From Apostichopus japonicus (taxonomy: Eukaryota > Echinodermata > Holothuroidea > Aspidochirotida > Stichopodidae), in contig NC_092569.1 in assembly GCF_037975245.1 (NCBI RefSeq), forward strand, positions 1,279,501 to 1,343,500: a stretch of 64,000 bases of DNA. Direction: 5' to 3'. The translations under genes and the position numbers were made by a program. Shown one piece after another: positions 38,261 through 49,740 of the stretch (within the stretch, counting starts at the first letter, position 1; each line of letters opens with the position of its first letter). Under the pieces are notes generated by a model. It saw only the letters and a program-made list of their open reading frames with translations, was not told the DNA's origin and did not search any database.

Positions 38261-38830
38261 TGATTTTAACGAGTATAGATTTAGAGAGATAATTCAATCA
38301 TTTCTTCAACCTATCTCATCCATCGACTTGCTCGATTAGTCTATATAGCCAATGTAAAGTGTATTGTATGTCACCATATTGCATGTAGTTTACTACGTTC
38401 AATTCTAAACTTGCCCGAAAACCGGTTGCCAAGGCGATTTATCGTTACTAATCGTTCACAATTTACGATCGCACACGACTTTACTTTCCTTTTACTTTTC
38501 ATTTCTAGCGTCCAGTCCATAAGGTTATTAAGATGGTCAGATCACATAGACCTACATCATGATATAGTGTACACCTTCCCGTTGAAACAGTATCATGGTT
38601 ATTGAATTAAAATAACAATCACATACATCCATAGACGTTATTTTATTTTAAAGTGTTTCTGTTCTTTCTTTCACTGTTCAAGAGACTAAAAGCCCACTAA
38701 CTAATTTGCCAAATTAAGCAGGCCTCTGAAAAAAGCTTTGGACTTGCCAAAGTCGATTTATCCCGACCACGAAAATAAGAAATGTAGATTGTTGATATAT
38801 TGTGTACCTGTGGTATGAACTATTCTATTG
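38045..38830. repeat. Diverged repeats of a TAAACTTGCCAAAGTCGA motif downstream of the FReD gene
   Basis: Related segments start near 38053 (TAAACTTGCCAAAGTCGACT), 38245 (TAAACTTCCCAAAGCTGATT), 38408 (TAAACTTGCCCGAAAACC) and 38750 (GGACTTGCCAAAGTCGATTT). Partly similar following sequence (GTACAC...GTTGAAC) is seen after some copies. An old, partly decayed local duplication series. Confidence 0.4.
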
Positions 38831-40140
38831 GACACAAATTTATGCCACAATATAATTTGCTTGAAAATACTAGGCCTTTAATTAATATTTTAATTAAATA
38901 TATCAGAATACTTATGGCATTAAAAATTGTTTAATATACAAAGACACTGTATTAGCAGTGAATAGATTGGTAAATAGATGCCTATACTAACTAAGAAAAT
39001 AAACTTTGGTGTGGAGTTTTGAGAAAAATTTGTTTGAAGAAGTAAAACCGTTTGACTAGTTTCTGCCATTAACATGTCAGTTATGACGATCTAAACGTTT
39101 TAAATGCAAAATGCAAGCTGATTTGAATTGCAATTAATTTATTACACACCCAAGTCTTCACATGCACCATCGAAGTTTACAAATTCCTCTCAAGTACTAC
39201 ACAAATATATTATCATGGAAAATGAAGAGAAACGCCCGCGATTCAAGTTCCGCTAAACTGTTTAAAAATTTCAGAAAACCAAAACATAGCTTTCCACTCC
39301 CCGTGATCAACTGGTCTAATGTATACTGGTAGTCCTGTAGGCTTACCTTTCTTTTTCAGACCATAGCTGTTAACTGTAAACGCAATTCAAAATTAGCTTT
39401 GAGAAATAAAGATAAGTTATACTCCGAACAACTTACTTATTGGATCTTATTTACTCCTCACTTAGTGGCAATATCAGAAAGAGGTTACATAGGGTAAGGG
39501 TGAAGAGTGGGGAAGTGGCGGGGAGGGGGGGTTGACGAGAAGCAGGATCATCTAGCAGTGAGGAACTGATTTTTGCTTTCTCTTGCATCTGAGCACGTGC
39601 TACAGTAGTCCTGTAGTGAATGGCATATATTAGGGAAACCGTGTGCACGATGTCTCTTTCCTTTAGCAAAGTGCTGGACTTCCCTCACCTCTCCCCCAAA
39701 TTCTCTTCCTCCATGCCATCATATGTGATGAAAATAAAGACAAGAAGAATGGGGCTAAGTTTGAAGATAGGCAATAGGAACTACCATGAAGGATGGGGAA
39801 GGTTGGGGGGTCTTATATGAGGGACAATGGGCAATGGCTTTGCAGACTAATCCCCTGCCCTCTCCCCCAACCTCCCCCACCCCCAAGCAAAAATATCCAT
39901 CTCCAACTTCCTGCTACTTTCCGTCAATTGACAAATAAGACAAGAATAAGAACAGAATAGTTTCTATCAAGCTTCATGCTATGGTGCAATTTTTTTTTTT
40001 CAATTACATTGATCTCAGAAAAACAGCATCAGAATAGTTGAACAAACTACGGACAACTTACAAAGTTAACTCAATGATCGACTCCCATCAATATTTTACT
40101 CATACCTTACACTTGTCAGCACCAACTTAGATATACCCCT
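38831..40140. other. Intergenic sequence without supported genes
   Basis: AT-rich with a few C-rich or G-rich patches (39505-39530, 39850-39885). No exon, RNA gene or complete transposon recognised. Confidence 0.45.
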
Positions 40141-40225
40141 ACTGTTCATTGAACACTACCCCACCCTCCCTCCCCCTACTGAACACTACCCCCACCCTAC
40201 CTCCCCTACTGAACACTACCCAACC
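40141..40225. repeat. C-rich minisatellite, three copies
   Basis: Three copies of CTACTGAACACTACCCCACC-like units at ~33-36 bp spacing. Confidence 0.7.
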
Positions 40226-40349
40226 CTCCCGCTACTAAATCTCTCATCAAATAATCCAAGTTTGCTTTAAAACTTACTTTTTCTAACCATTCCTTCAAAC
40301 ATATGAAAGTACAGATTAGGGAGGTGTGGTACAAAAGGGTGGGATATAA

Positions 40350-40395
40350 TGTATGTATGTATGTATGTATGTATGTATGTATGTATGTATGTATA
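40350..40395. repeat. (GTAT)n microsatellite forming the tail of the SINE
   Basis: About eleven uninterrupted GTAT repeats directly abut the 3' end of the minus-strand SINE, the usual position of a SINE tail repeat. Confidence 0.9.
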
Positions 40396-40626
40396 TGTGA
40401 TCTTCCCGCAAGCAGGAACTCGCGAAAGAAGCCATGCAGGCTTATAGACTCGCAAGCTGACCGAAGCCAATCTCTCGGCACACATCCATTTAACGTCCAT
40501 GTCGGGAAGTTGTTATTGAACAACACCCTTGCCAGACGACACACATTGCTGTCGGCGGGGAATCGAACCGGGGATCTCATGACTGGGAGACGCCGGCGTT
40601 AACCACTAGGCTATACACTCCGCCCT
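40396..40626 (-). mobile_element. tRNA-derived SINE
   Basis: On the minus strand the element starts near 40626 with GGGCGGAGTGTA. An A box TAGCCTAGTGG (40603-40613) and an exact B box GGTTCGATTCC (40559-40569) follow, the internal RNA polymerase III promoter of a tRNA head. A tRNA-unrelated body reaches a (CATA)n tail. The tRNA-like head is not a functional tRNA: I cannot fold a complete acceptor stem. Size (~230 bp plus tail) fits animal SINEs. It is inserted in intergenic DNA. Confidence 0.8.
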
Positions 40627-41790
40627 ATAATAAACCCACCTCTATATGTTTGTAGTTTTCAAGCCCACTTATTGCCATTAATACCATACATATATGAATC
40701 TGTACAACTGATCCTACTATCTATATAATGCTTGCCTGTTATTTAAGTATATGTCATTGCCCAAACCACTACTATCTTTGCACAGCTTGTATCAATGTTG
40801 TCTTGGCATTGCACACTGTGATGTTGATATTACACGTAATGAGAAACAATTAGCTCTTTAAAACAAACAGGATACGTGTCGCTTCTGAGATCCTTGTACG
40901 ACCAAACCTACGTAAGATACATGACAATGGTATGATAACATTCCATTGAAAATCCCTTACTATTAATATAGGAAGACTGAATAATCATTACCATTGATAA
41001 TATAAGGCTGCATTTAATTCACTCCAACTATCACTCTCTCTATTGATTCTCATCATATGTTAGGGCCGACTCTAAACCAATACAAGATGCTGTAAATTCA
41101 GACCGAATAAATTAACTATATTTGACCAACATTCATTCTTCTGTATCTCAACGGAGGGGGGGGGGGTCGGGGGGGTTGTTGGCACAAAGAAATCTCCAAC
41201 TGTGTAATACAATTGTTTATAAACTGTATGACTTGTATATTGCATTTAATGTGGTAATAGAATGGTGTGTGGTGGGGGGGGGGGGGGAAGGGTGATTCTC
41301 TCCTCTCTAGCTCTGGGCCTTTGTTTCATCCAATGTTTCGCTTTGGCCCAGGTAGGAAAGTAATAGAGACTCCCTGGTCTAGACTGACAACATTATCTTA
41401 CAAAATTAATGAACCGGGCCTACACCAATCTCTGAATATAAGAATCAGATAAATTGGGTGATAGATTGCACTATATACCAAGCCTTCTTTCCAAGCATTA
41501 CACAAATTACTTAGGCAAAGCTGCTGTGAAGATCATTTATATTTAAGTTAAGAAATGAACACCCTGCACCGCCTCCCTCCCCCCCCCCCTCCCCCCCCCC
41601 CCCTCCCCCATCACAGCCACTAAAAAGATTACTAAAATCTAACAAAACATTTGTTCACTTTTTTTTTTCCATTTCTTTTTACTATATTGTAATTCCTAGT
41701 CCAAGACTTACAAGAAACATTCAATCATTGTATATAAACCATCAAAAACAAAAAACAGGAGAAAGAATAATTCAATGCAGAACAGAAAAC
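40627..41790. other. Intergenic sequence with poly(G)/poly(C) tracts
   Basis: No gene seen. It contains G11 at 41156-41166, G14 at 41274-41287, and C11 plus C13 at 41579-41603. Confidence 0.45.
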
Positions 41791-42560
41791 AATAAGTGGA
41801 CATTTCACCACCCATGCAACTATAATCCAACCTTTCCACTGGTTTACCATCCAAATCAACAATAAGTGAACATTGCACCACCCATGCAACTATAATCCAA
41901 CCTTTCCACTGGTTTACCATCCAAATCAACAATAAGTGGACATTACACCACCCATGCAACTATAATCCAACCTTTCCATTGGTTTACCATCCAAATCAAC
42001 AATAAGTGGACATTGCACCACCCATGCAACTATAATCCAACCTTTCCATTGGTTTACCATCCAAATCAACAATAAGTGGACATTACACCACCCATGCAAC
42101 TATAATCCAACCTTTCCACTGGTTTACCATCCAAATCAACAATAAGTGGACATTACACCACCCATGCAACTATAATCCAACCTTTCCATTGGTTTACCAT
42201 CCAAATCAACAATAAGTGGACATTGCACCACCCATGCAACTATAATCCAACCTTTCCATTGGTTTACCATCCAAATCAACAATAAGTGGACATTACACCA
42301 CCCATGCAACTATAATCCAACCTATCCATTGGTTTACCATCCAAATCAACAATAAGTGGACATTGCACCACCCATGCAACTATAATCCAACCTTTCCACT
42401 GGTTTACCATCCAAATCAACAATAAGTGGACATTACACCACCCATGCAACTATAATCCAACCTTTCCATTGGTTTACCATCCAAATCAACAATAAGTGGA
42501 CATTACACCACCCATGCAACTATAATCCAACCTTTCCATTGGCTTACCATCCAAATCATC
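41791..42560. repeat. 70 bp minisatellite, exactly 11 copies
   Basis: Copies begin with AATAAGTGGACATTACACCA at 41791 and every 70 bp thereafter to 42491, ending at 42560. Divergence is a few per cent. Most variation is at two sites: GCACC/ACACC after CATT, and CCACT/CCATT before GGTTTACC. 70 is not a multiple of three, so apparent open frames rotate and are not coding. Confidence 0.97.
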
Positions 42561-45500
42561 TGGTTTTTCAATCCTTTCATTAATGTCTACTTTCCTTCTT
42601 TTTTTCTATAAAGTATTCATCCAAACCCTCTTCGTGCATTATTACCTCACAACCACAACTACACCCTATACCCTTGAGTCAACAACTGGCTTATGCCAAG
42701 TCCGCCCCCCCCCCTCCCCCTCAAAAAAAAAAACTAGTTTGAATGTACAAGTGAATTGTGACTCATCCTTACATATGAAACCATGTACCTAATGCCCAGA
42801 GAGTGTACCCTCTACACAACATATGCATCCTCCCCCCCATGACCCTTTGGCACGGTTTTCAGATAATATATTATACGAAAGATATAGGACTAGTATTTAG
42901 TCATGCATGTTAGTAGTACCACTGCCACTGTGGATTATAGTTATTGAACACAGAATTTGTCTTACGTTTATATGGTGATTTTTTGTATCATCTTCAAACT
43001 GTTTCGGTTTGATTTAACTTCTTTAAATTTACAGCAACAGAGTTGCGCGATACATAACCACAGACCCTCTACACCCGTGGCATAACATACCGACAAATAA
43101 ATTAACTCTACTCAAACGCGTACCATTGTACATTCTGCTGCTAGACTGTTTTCGTTTTAGAGTGTAGCAAAGTGGCCTTGAGAAATGTGGTATGTGATGA
43201 GCGATTCAGTGCAGCAGCTGCTAGTTGATATTGTAATGAATCGTATGTATACGGACCCCAGCCAATGAGAAGCGAGGTATGCTAATCTATGCCTTTACCG
43301 CGCTGGGAAAAAAAAATCGCTCCCTGCCCCCCCTCCCCAACCAATCATTTTCCAGCTGATTCGTAACCAATCATTTTTCATAACAGATATTGCTGTATTT
43401 GAAAAGAATTAAACAAACCAAACCAAGGAGAAATATATGCATTTAAGATTGTGACTGTGTGCAGAAAAATGAAAAGAAAAGCAGCACTTGAGTATTTACA
43501 GAGAAGACCTCAAAGCAGCATTTCTAACTGCACCTTAAAACTGAAACATCAAAATCATGTGAACTACTTGAAATCTCATAAATATTATCAGTTCTAATGG
43601 TTGAAATTATGTACACATTCTATGAGGTCACGTCACATCACAGCATAGATCATTATTAACGACAAACTCTTTAGCAACCTGAACATTGCTCGAAAGGGTT
43701 CTAAAATGTTTACTTTTACTGGAGGTATTTTACTCATCAAGGAGTACTCCAGGATGTCATCCAGGGGTAATATCAGATGGAAGAATCTGTTACCGCTGAC
43801 CGGGGGGGGGGGGGGGGGGGGGGTGGGGGGAGGGGGATATAGGTAAGTGACCCACTCAACCCCTTTTGGCCCTTCTATCAAACTGACAGGGAAATGCTTG
43901 AAGCGAGGAACTTTGTTTCTTAAACATATACACATATATATAGTAATTTCTACAGAAAGGGAAGGGGTAAGGTAGAAGGGCCAATAGGGCAAGGGCTAGG
44001 AGGGGTAAGGGTGGATCCACAGATTGAAATGACACTTATAGCACAATATTACCTGGTACCCTTATACGAGGGACAATGCACACATTTATACCAATGGTCA
44101 CATCATGACCAAATATATACATGTAGGACTTGTAACGTGTAACTTATAATTCTATCCTTTGATTTATATCCCCAAATTTGATTTGAAAAAAAAAAAAAAA
44201 AAAAACCTTGCTTTGAGGATCTTTACATCTAAAGCAGAATAAATTGGGGTACTTTAGTGTTCAGAGAAGAAAATGCAGCAAAATTGAAGTAATCTAACAT
44301 TAATTTGATCTTCTTCAAACAAATAAATGCATAATGGATAAGACAAAAATGCTCTTGCATATGAACCCCCCCCCCCCCCCAAAAAAAAAAGGTAACATTA
44401 AAATGAAATAAGGCTTCAATGTGACAAGGAGAAAAAAAGTGAAAAGGAAATAGGCTGTAATGCTTAAAAAGTGAAATACATTTTTTGGTCTTATATATCT
44501 ACTGACAAATATAGAATATAGAAACATTAAGAAGGAAAAACATAATAAGGAAAATAAATTTCTCCTTGTACTCAGATAGGAATCTCACCAAATACCTGAA
44601 AGCATTTTGCAGGGCCTGTTTGTAAGCCAATTTTTCAGTCAAATTTCACTCCACTATCTGTTCACTGTTATAGAATATAACGCACCAATGATAAATTATA
44701 GCAAAACTCGCTAACTTGGGTCAAAACTTAGTAGATCTGTTGAGGATAAAAAAATTCCACGTATATTTATTACATGGACCAAACAAACGTTTGTCATATA
44801 TATTTTTATCTACATATTTTCTCACAATTAGTTTAGTAATCTCTTTTGATTAATTAGCGATTTAGTACTATAAAATTGTTTATATAATTTTTTGATGTAC
44901 TACAGTTGAATACCATACAACAGCTGACTAGTTAGCACACATGGCAATAATGATTACTCTATTGTAACAGAGAAGAACCGGCCATGAGATGAAAAAGAGA
45001 TACTAAATTGCTATCACTGGCATTGTCTGTCATATCTATAGCATTAGTGACTTAGGTTACAAAGGAGAGGGGGGAAAAAACAAACACAAATTGCATGATG
45101 AGGTCCATTTCAAACATCATGTTTCACGTTAGGACACGTTAAGACCAGATCCAGTCAAAACCTGAGCAAGGCAGCCAGTTAAATGTAGTTGGGATCATGT
45201 CAATAAGATAATTCAGCTGCAAACTTAAAGCTACCCTGCACCCCCCCCCCCGAGTCCCTCTCTGTTCCCTCTAACAAAACATAAAAAGAAACAAAGGTAT
45301 TATTGTTTTGGGAAAGGGAACAGTAGGCAAGAACACATCTTAAGGTTACACAACATAACTGACCCCCAACCCAACCTCCCTCCTCCAGCCATCTTTGTTA
45401 CTCATTTGAATCATCACCCTCAACACTGTCCCCTTACAAAAAATCTGATTCCGGCCATATTTGATTTGGCAAGATGCTATAAACCTCGGTAATAGACATG

Positions 45501-48122
45501 TCACTGCAGAGGACGAATACATCTTTTCACATTTAATGCTCATATTTTCACACCAACCTAACTTAATTGTTAGACAGTTTGCAGTTCGTTCAAAAGAACA
45601 ATAGTTTGAAACATGCTTGATGCCAGTATCTTTGACCTAAAGTATGAAATTAATCATTATTATTCAAAACCTTGCCAAACCTGACTTTGAGAGGTACAAA
45701 ATATTGACCAACATCCAAACTGCAAAGCTAGAGAAATGTAGATGGTCATACATTTTAAATCCTGACATTAGCGAGGAATAAAAAAAAATAGTAGGTTATG
45801 AAGACATGAAGAATTGTTCAAACCAAATAAATATAGTAGGCTATGAAGACATGGAGAAATGTTCAAGCCAAATTACATCACATCACACAACTATGGCCCT
45901 TTACTGGTATAAACATGTACTGGCACACTTTACAGTTGTTTTTATGAAAAAATAAGAAAAGAAAAGTAGGGCTCCGATGATGCAAGATGAAGCACAACGA
46001 CCATGCAAAGAATTTGGCCATTGTAGGTATGCCATTTGTGGAAGAGGGTGAATGCTTGAGGTAGAACAATCAGCATGCTCACGACATACAGGGATTTTGA
46101 TAATTTATTAATTTTTCCATATTTGTTTCATTTTTGAATAGCTTCTATGTTTCCCAGCGCTATATTTCTCTAAATTGCAACAGACCACCTCACATACAAA
46201 AAAGGTTTTAAATTTAGACAATGCTTTTTAAGGATTGCTTGTTCAAGTTACCAAAACTTGTATATTATTTCACATCTTATATGTTGTTTACAAGTTTTAA
46301 TGTTTTGAGCTCTTGTTATCAACCAATTTCCATTTTATTTTTATATGATTGGCTGAATCAATATCTATCTAAAACTACCTCCTGTAATTCATTTTCATGC
46401 TCAAGTCTCTAAAACTCCTTTAAAAAGGGCCAAAAACAAAAACATACAAAAGACAATATTGCTGAGATATAGTTTTGAGGATATCACCAAATTATTTGAG
46501 ATGCACATTTTTCCCAAAATACAAATTTCTCATCAATATATCAAAAAATTTGTTCTCGATATCTCTGGGAGATGCAATTCTTAACTGATATGTATATATT
46601 CATAAGTAAAGTTTAAATATTCATAAGCAAAATTTGCATATTCAATATTTGGACTTCACATCATTTCTGATCAGAATTTGTCTAATTTGTGGTCATTAGG
46701 CCAGTTGGAACAATTTCCTTACGCTAATACCAGTCTATACTGTACTGACTTCTAAACCATGGAAATACTAAGAACAATTCTGAACTTTACCTAATGGAAA
46801 TAGGGAGTGCTTTGATATGAAAGCATTGTTTATATGACAAGAAACAATTTTCCCAACTGAGTGGATCACTATGGTCATCCCTTCATCTGCCCAAATGATA
46901 AATACTTTGTAAATATAACAGATAGAAACGTGAATGAAAAAATCCCCAAAAGAAGAAAACTGAATTTTCTTTCTAACGTTCCGGGCAAGAGATGTTTTCT
47001 ACCAGAGGATTTTGGTAGAGGTATAACAACAAAATGCAGCATGAATGCTAATGCCTTATGTCTTCTAACAATTAACTTATATAAACGAACATGTTGATGA
47101 AACCTATGGTACTTGGTAATTCTTAAGATCGAAACAAAAGGTTTTGAATATCTGACACAGAGAAAACATACTTTAAAGTGTCCCCAAATCCTAGCTTAAC
47201 AGCTAGTTTTGTTTGTTAGAATGGGTCAATATAAACATTGACCTTAATTTAGTCACTAGCAGTAGATGCTAATTCCAATAACTTCCAATTCCAGCATCAA
47301 GTCTGGTAAACAGCTGGCCCCATCAAGGATTAATAACCCAACAATTTGGACAACAATTTCAAAGATTCAAGCCCTATACTTTTATTTTTCAGCTTGTGCA
47401 AGAATACAACATTCCTTGGAATATGAAGGAACACCAAAGCTAGATATCTGGACGTTTTGCCATTAAATGTGCGTCGGCATGGAACTATTTTTCCAAGCAT
47501 CACTGTTTTGTGCTTGAAGTGATGGATGGGACTTGTGTCCCCTTTAAGAAATATAAAAGAAAAATAATCTTAATTTACTTGTCCCTAGTGAAAGTCGTAA
47601 AATTTGATGAAACGATAAATGGGCGGAGATTAAATGTACACATCATCACAGGTGACCTTTTTTTTCTTTTGGTCGAGGATGAACTATTGCAAGTATAGGC
47701 AACTTAGTTTTGTATTTAATTCACAATAAATCTAAGAGCGAACTCTGATGCTCTCATTTGTGGCTCTAATTAGTGCAATTAACACTTACAACATATATTA
47801 TTAGCAACAAAAGAAGAAGAATAAAAATAGTTTTATAAGATCCTAGTAATCTTTTCTAAATAATTAAATGTTTGGTAGGGTTGGGCTGTTCTTTCTTTTT
47901 TTTTCTTTTTTTTTTTTCTTTCTCCTTTTAGGAAAAGTTGGGGAAAAAGTTAGAAAAAAAAGCAGATCATAATGAGAGAAAAAATGAGAAAGAAAATGGA
48001 AAGGAAAAGGTGCATGCAGCATCTAGAAACCACATTTCTTTTAAAAGACTTTTAACACTTTTTAACATCATAGGCGAATTCTTATACTTTACATTAAATT
48101 TGGGTAAAAACCACAGTAATTG
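42561..48122. other. Intergenic sequence, no supported gene
   Basis: No exon with convincing splice signals or family resemblance. Landmarks are a cluster of CCAAT boxes at 43262-43385, a G22 tract at 43802-43823, A-rich run at 44171-44189, C15A10 at 44366-44390, C11 at 45241-45251 and a ~50 bp direct duplication at 45790-45875. The 78-codon open frame at 46861-47097 and similar ones have random-looking composition. Confidence 0.45.
43802..43835. repeat. Long poly(G) tract (G22, then T, G6, A, G5)
   Basis: Directly read; the longest of at least a dozen poly(G)/poly(C) tracts outside the satellites. Confidence 0.9.
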
Positions 48123-48267
48123 TCAGAAATTTTCAACAAGGGTCTCAGGGTAATTCTGTTTATCTATGATGGCTCGGACATGTGGTTCACGGCACCCTTG
48201 GGTTGCGCTTAGAGGAGAAAGGATGGCAGCAGTCATCTTGCCTGACTTGGTGTTACCGATTCTATAT
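48123..48267 (-). CDS. Gene 3 (minus strand), terminal coding exon
   Basis: On the minus strand the acceptor TTTTCCCTCCAG ends at 48268. The exon, entered in phase 2, completes an Arg codon and encodes 47 further residues before TGA at 48125-48123. The peptide starts YRIGNTKSGKMTAAIL, continues SATQGCREPHVRAIIDKQ and ends PETLVENF. The phase agrees with the upstream exon at 49478-49565 across a 1.2 kb intron. Composition is that of a folded, soluble protein with no membrane segment. I do not recognise the family. The reading frame, both splice signals and the phase match make the exon credible; the product's function is unknown to me. Confidence 0.65.
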
Positions 48268-49477
48268 CTGGAGGGAAAAGAGAAATTATAGAAAATAGAC
48301 GAAAAACTTGACACTGAACATCATTCATGAGGTGTTCAGGGGATACACAGGGGATTAAAAACCTCAACCATCATATTTGGCTTATACAACAGCAATCTAT
48401 GGGAAGAACAACTCCCCACAAAACAGCTGAGAATATTCTCGCTCCATTCTGGAGATATCCTGGTATAAAATGTCATGTCTATAATCTGTCATTTTGTGCA
48501 TCTGTGATGTCTTTGTAGATCTGATACGTTTTAATCTCTCGTATTTCTTTTCGTATTTTCAAGGTACAATGTTAGACAAGTGTTGACGCTGATATCAATG
48601 CCATCACTCACTAGGTCGTGAGTGATGAAAACTTTGCCATTAAATAATCTTGTTTATGTGTGCAAATCAAATGACTTAGTTCTTCTTTGCAAATATGAAA
48701 AGAAACTTTAGATACAAGACTATCTATCAATCTGAATTGCTGAGCAGAAATGGCAAGTCTTGCAGAATTGATAAATGCGTACCTATGCAAAGAGGGTCGA
48801 AGGTCAAACAAACTCCACTTCTGCATAATCAGACTGTAACCTGCAATTGACCTTAAAGGACCTTTGACCTCTATGAAAAACAATAGGGATCATCTGCTCA
48901 CCAAGGGCTACCAAAATACCAAGTTTAAAGTTCAAGCAACTTCTACTTCTTGAGTATCATGATTACAAGGTTTTCAGGCTTTTGACCTCTGGTGACCTCA
49001 AATGATCTTTCACCTCCATGAAAAAAAGGAATGGGATCATGTACTTACCAAGTGCTACTTACATACAAAGTGTTAAGTTGAGACAACTTTTGGTTCAAGT
49101 GATATCGTATTTACAAGCCAAGGCCTCACATACACACACAAACAACATACACTCACACACTATCACCATCGTGTAGTTTCCTTCAGCCTTCGGCAAGGAA
49201 TCAAAAACCATTATAAATTTTTGTATATTATTACAATAAGTAATTTTCCCATCACATTTTGAGATGCGATGTTAAATCAGTCCCTGCGATAATTTACTTT
49301 ACCTTGATAAAATTAAAGCTGTCATTTTCAAGAATGGATGATAAAAGTTGGGAGGGTCTAAACCAAACGTCATTGACATGATATATTCAGACTGAAATCA
49401 ATGTATTCTATTAAATCAACAGGCGCGGACCAAACCACCTTCCGAAAATTCAAGCGATTACAGGTGAACATTCTTAC
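48268..49477 (-). other. Last intron of gene 3, containing a dispersed repeat
   Basis: GTAAGA donor (minus) at 49477 and CTCCAG acceptor at 48268-48273. Most of its right half is the dispersed repeat at 48840-49205. Confidence 0.55.
48840..49205. mobile_element. Dispersed repeat with GACCTTTGACCT motifs, CA run and terminal hairpin
   Basis: Two diverged ~144 bp sub-units start near 48858 and 49002. Each begins with a TTTGACCTC or TTTCACCTC motif, then (C/T)ATGAAAAA, GGGATCAT and CACCAAG or TACCAAG strings. A CA-rich stretch (49125-49165) and a hairpin at 49178-49200 (TTCCTT, GCC stem, TTC loop, GGC, AAGGAA) follow. From general familiarity this resembles repeats abundant in echinoderm genomes, but I cannot confirm that here. 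Confidence 0.5.
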
Positions 49478-49565
49478 CTCAGGGATGTCGGGCAGACATA
49501 AAAGCAATGGGGTTTCTTGAAGCCGTTGAACTCTGACCCGGCACTGATAGTGTATGCTCCCATAT
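49478..49565 (-). CDS. Gene 3 (minus strand), penultimate coding exon
   Basis: The exon runs on the minus strand from after TTTACCTTTTAG (acceptor at 49567-49566) to CTGAG|GTAAGA (donor at 49477). It is 88 bases, entered in phase 1 and left in phase 2. It encodes MGAYTISAGSEFNGFKKPHC, then FYVCPTSL, and joins the terminal exon in frame through a shared Arg codon. The Met at 49563-49561 is not assumed to be the start, since an acceptor precedes it immediately. The protein must begin upstream on the minus strand, at higher coordinates, beyond or within the second satellite. No family recognised; the two Cys and aromatic residues suggest a folded domain. Confidence 0.65.
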
Positions 49566-49714
49566 CTAAAAGGTAAACAAGGATACTCTGGCATTAGTCT
49601 TCAATCTCAAATATTTATTGACTTGATAACATTGACAGAAGACTCTCTTCATCCTCCTTGGAACATTTGGAAACACCTTGCGGGTATCAAATATACCATA
49701 GAGGGTACACTCAC

Positions 49715-49740
49715 CTTCTCCTGGGAACATTTTCGGACAC
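49715..49740 (-). other. Candidate 26-base micro-exon of gene 3 at the array edge
   Basis: Minus strand: CCCGCTAG, 26 bases, then GTGAGT. Read as G + eight codons (CPKMFPGE) + G, it would join the exon at 49565 in phase, giving an Asp codon at the junction. The donor AAG|GTGAGT is perfect, but the acceptor has no pyrimidine tract and the same layout recurs through the array, so this may be chance. Confidence 0.2.

Noticed and set aside
40540-40626. A functional tRNA gene
   Set aside because: A and B boxes are present, but the sequence continues into a SINE body with a microsatellite tail and I could not form an acceptor stem.
41708-41959. 83-codon minus-strand open frame with Trp-rich repeats
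   Set aside because: It is a read-through of the 70 bp minisatellite, whose period is not divisible by three.
43469-43599. A ~42-codon plus-strand open frame beginning MKRKAALEYLQRR
   Set aside because: Too short and isolated, with no splice sites or upstream signals I can support.
43633-43992. 119-codon minus-strand open frame
   Set aside because: It crosses the G22 tract (giving a Pro run) and shows no family resemblance, splice context or homologous pattern.
46861-47097. 78-codon plus-strand open frame beginning MDHYGHPFICPND
   Set aside because: No splice context, no recognised motif and no flanking exons; likely chance in AT-rich sequence.
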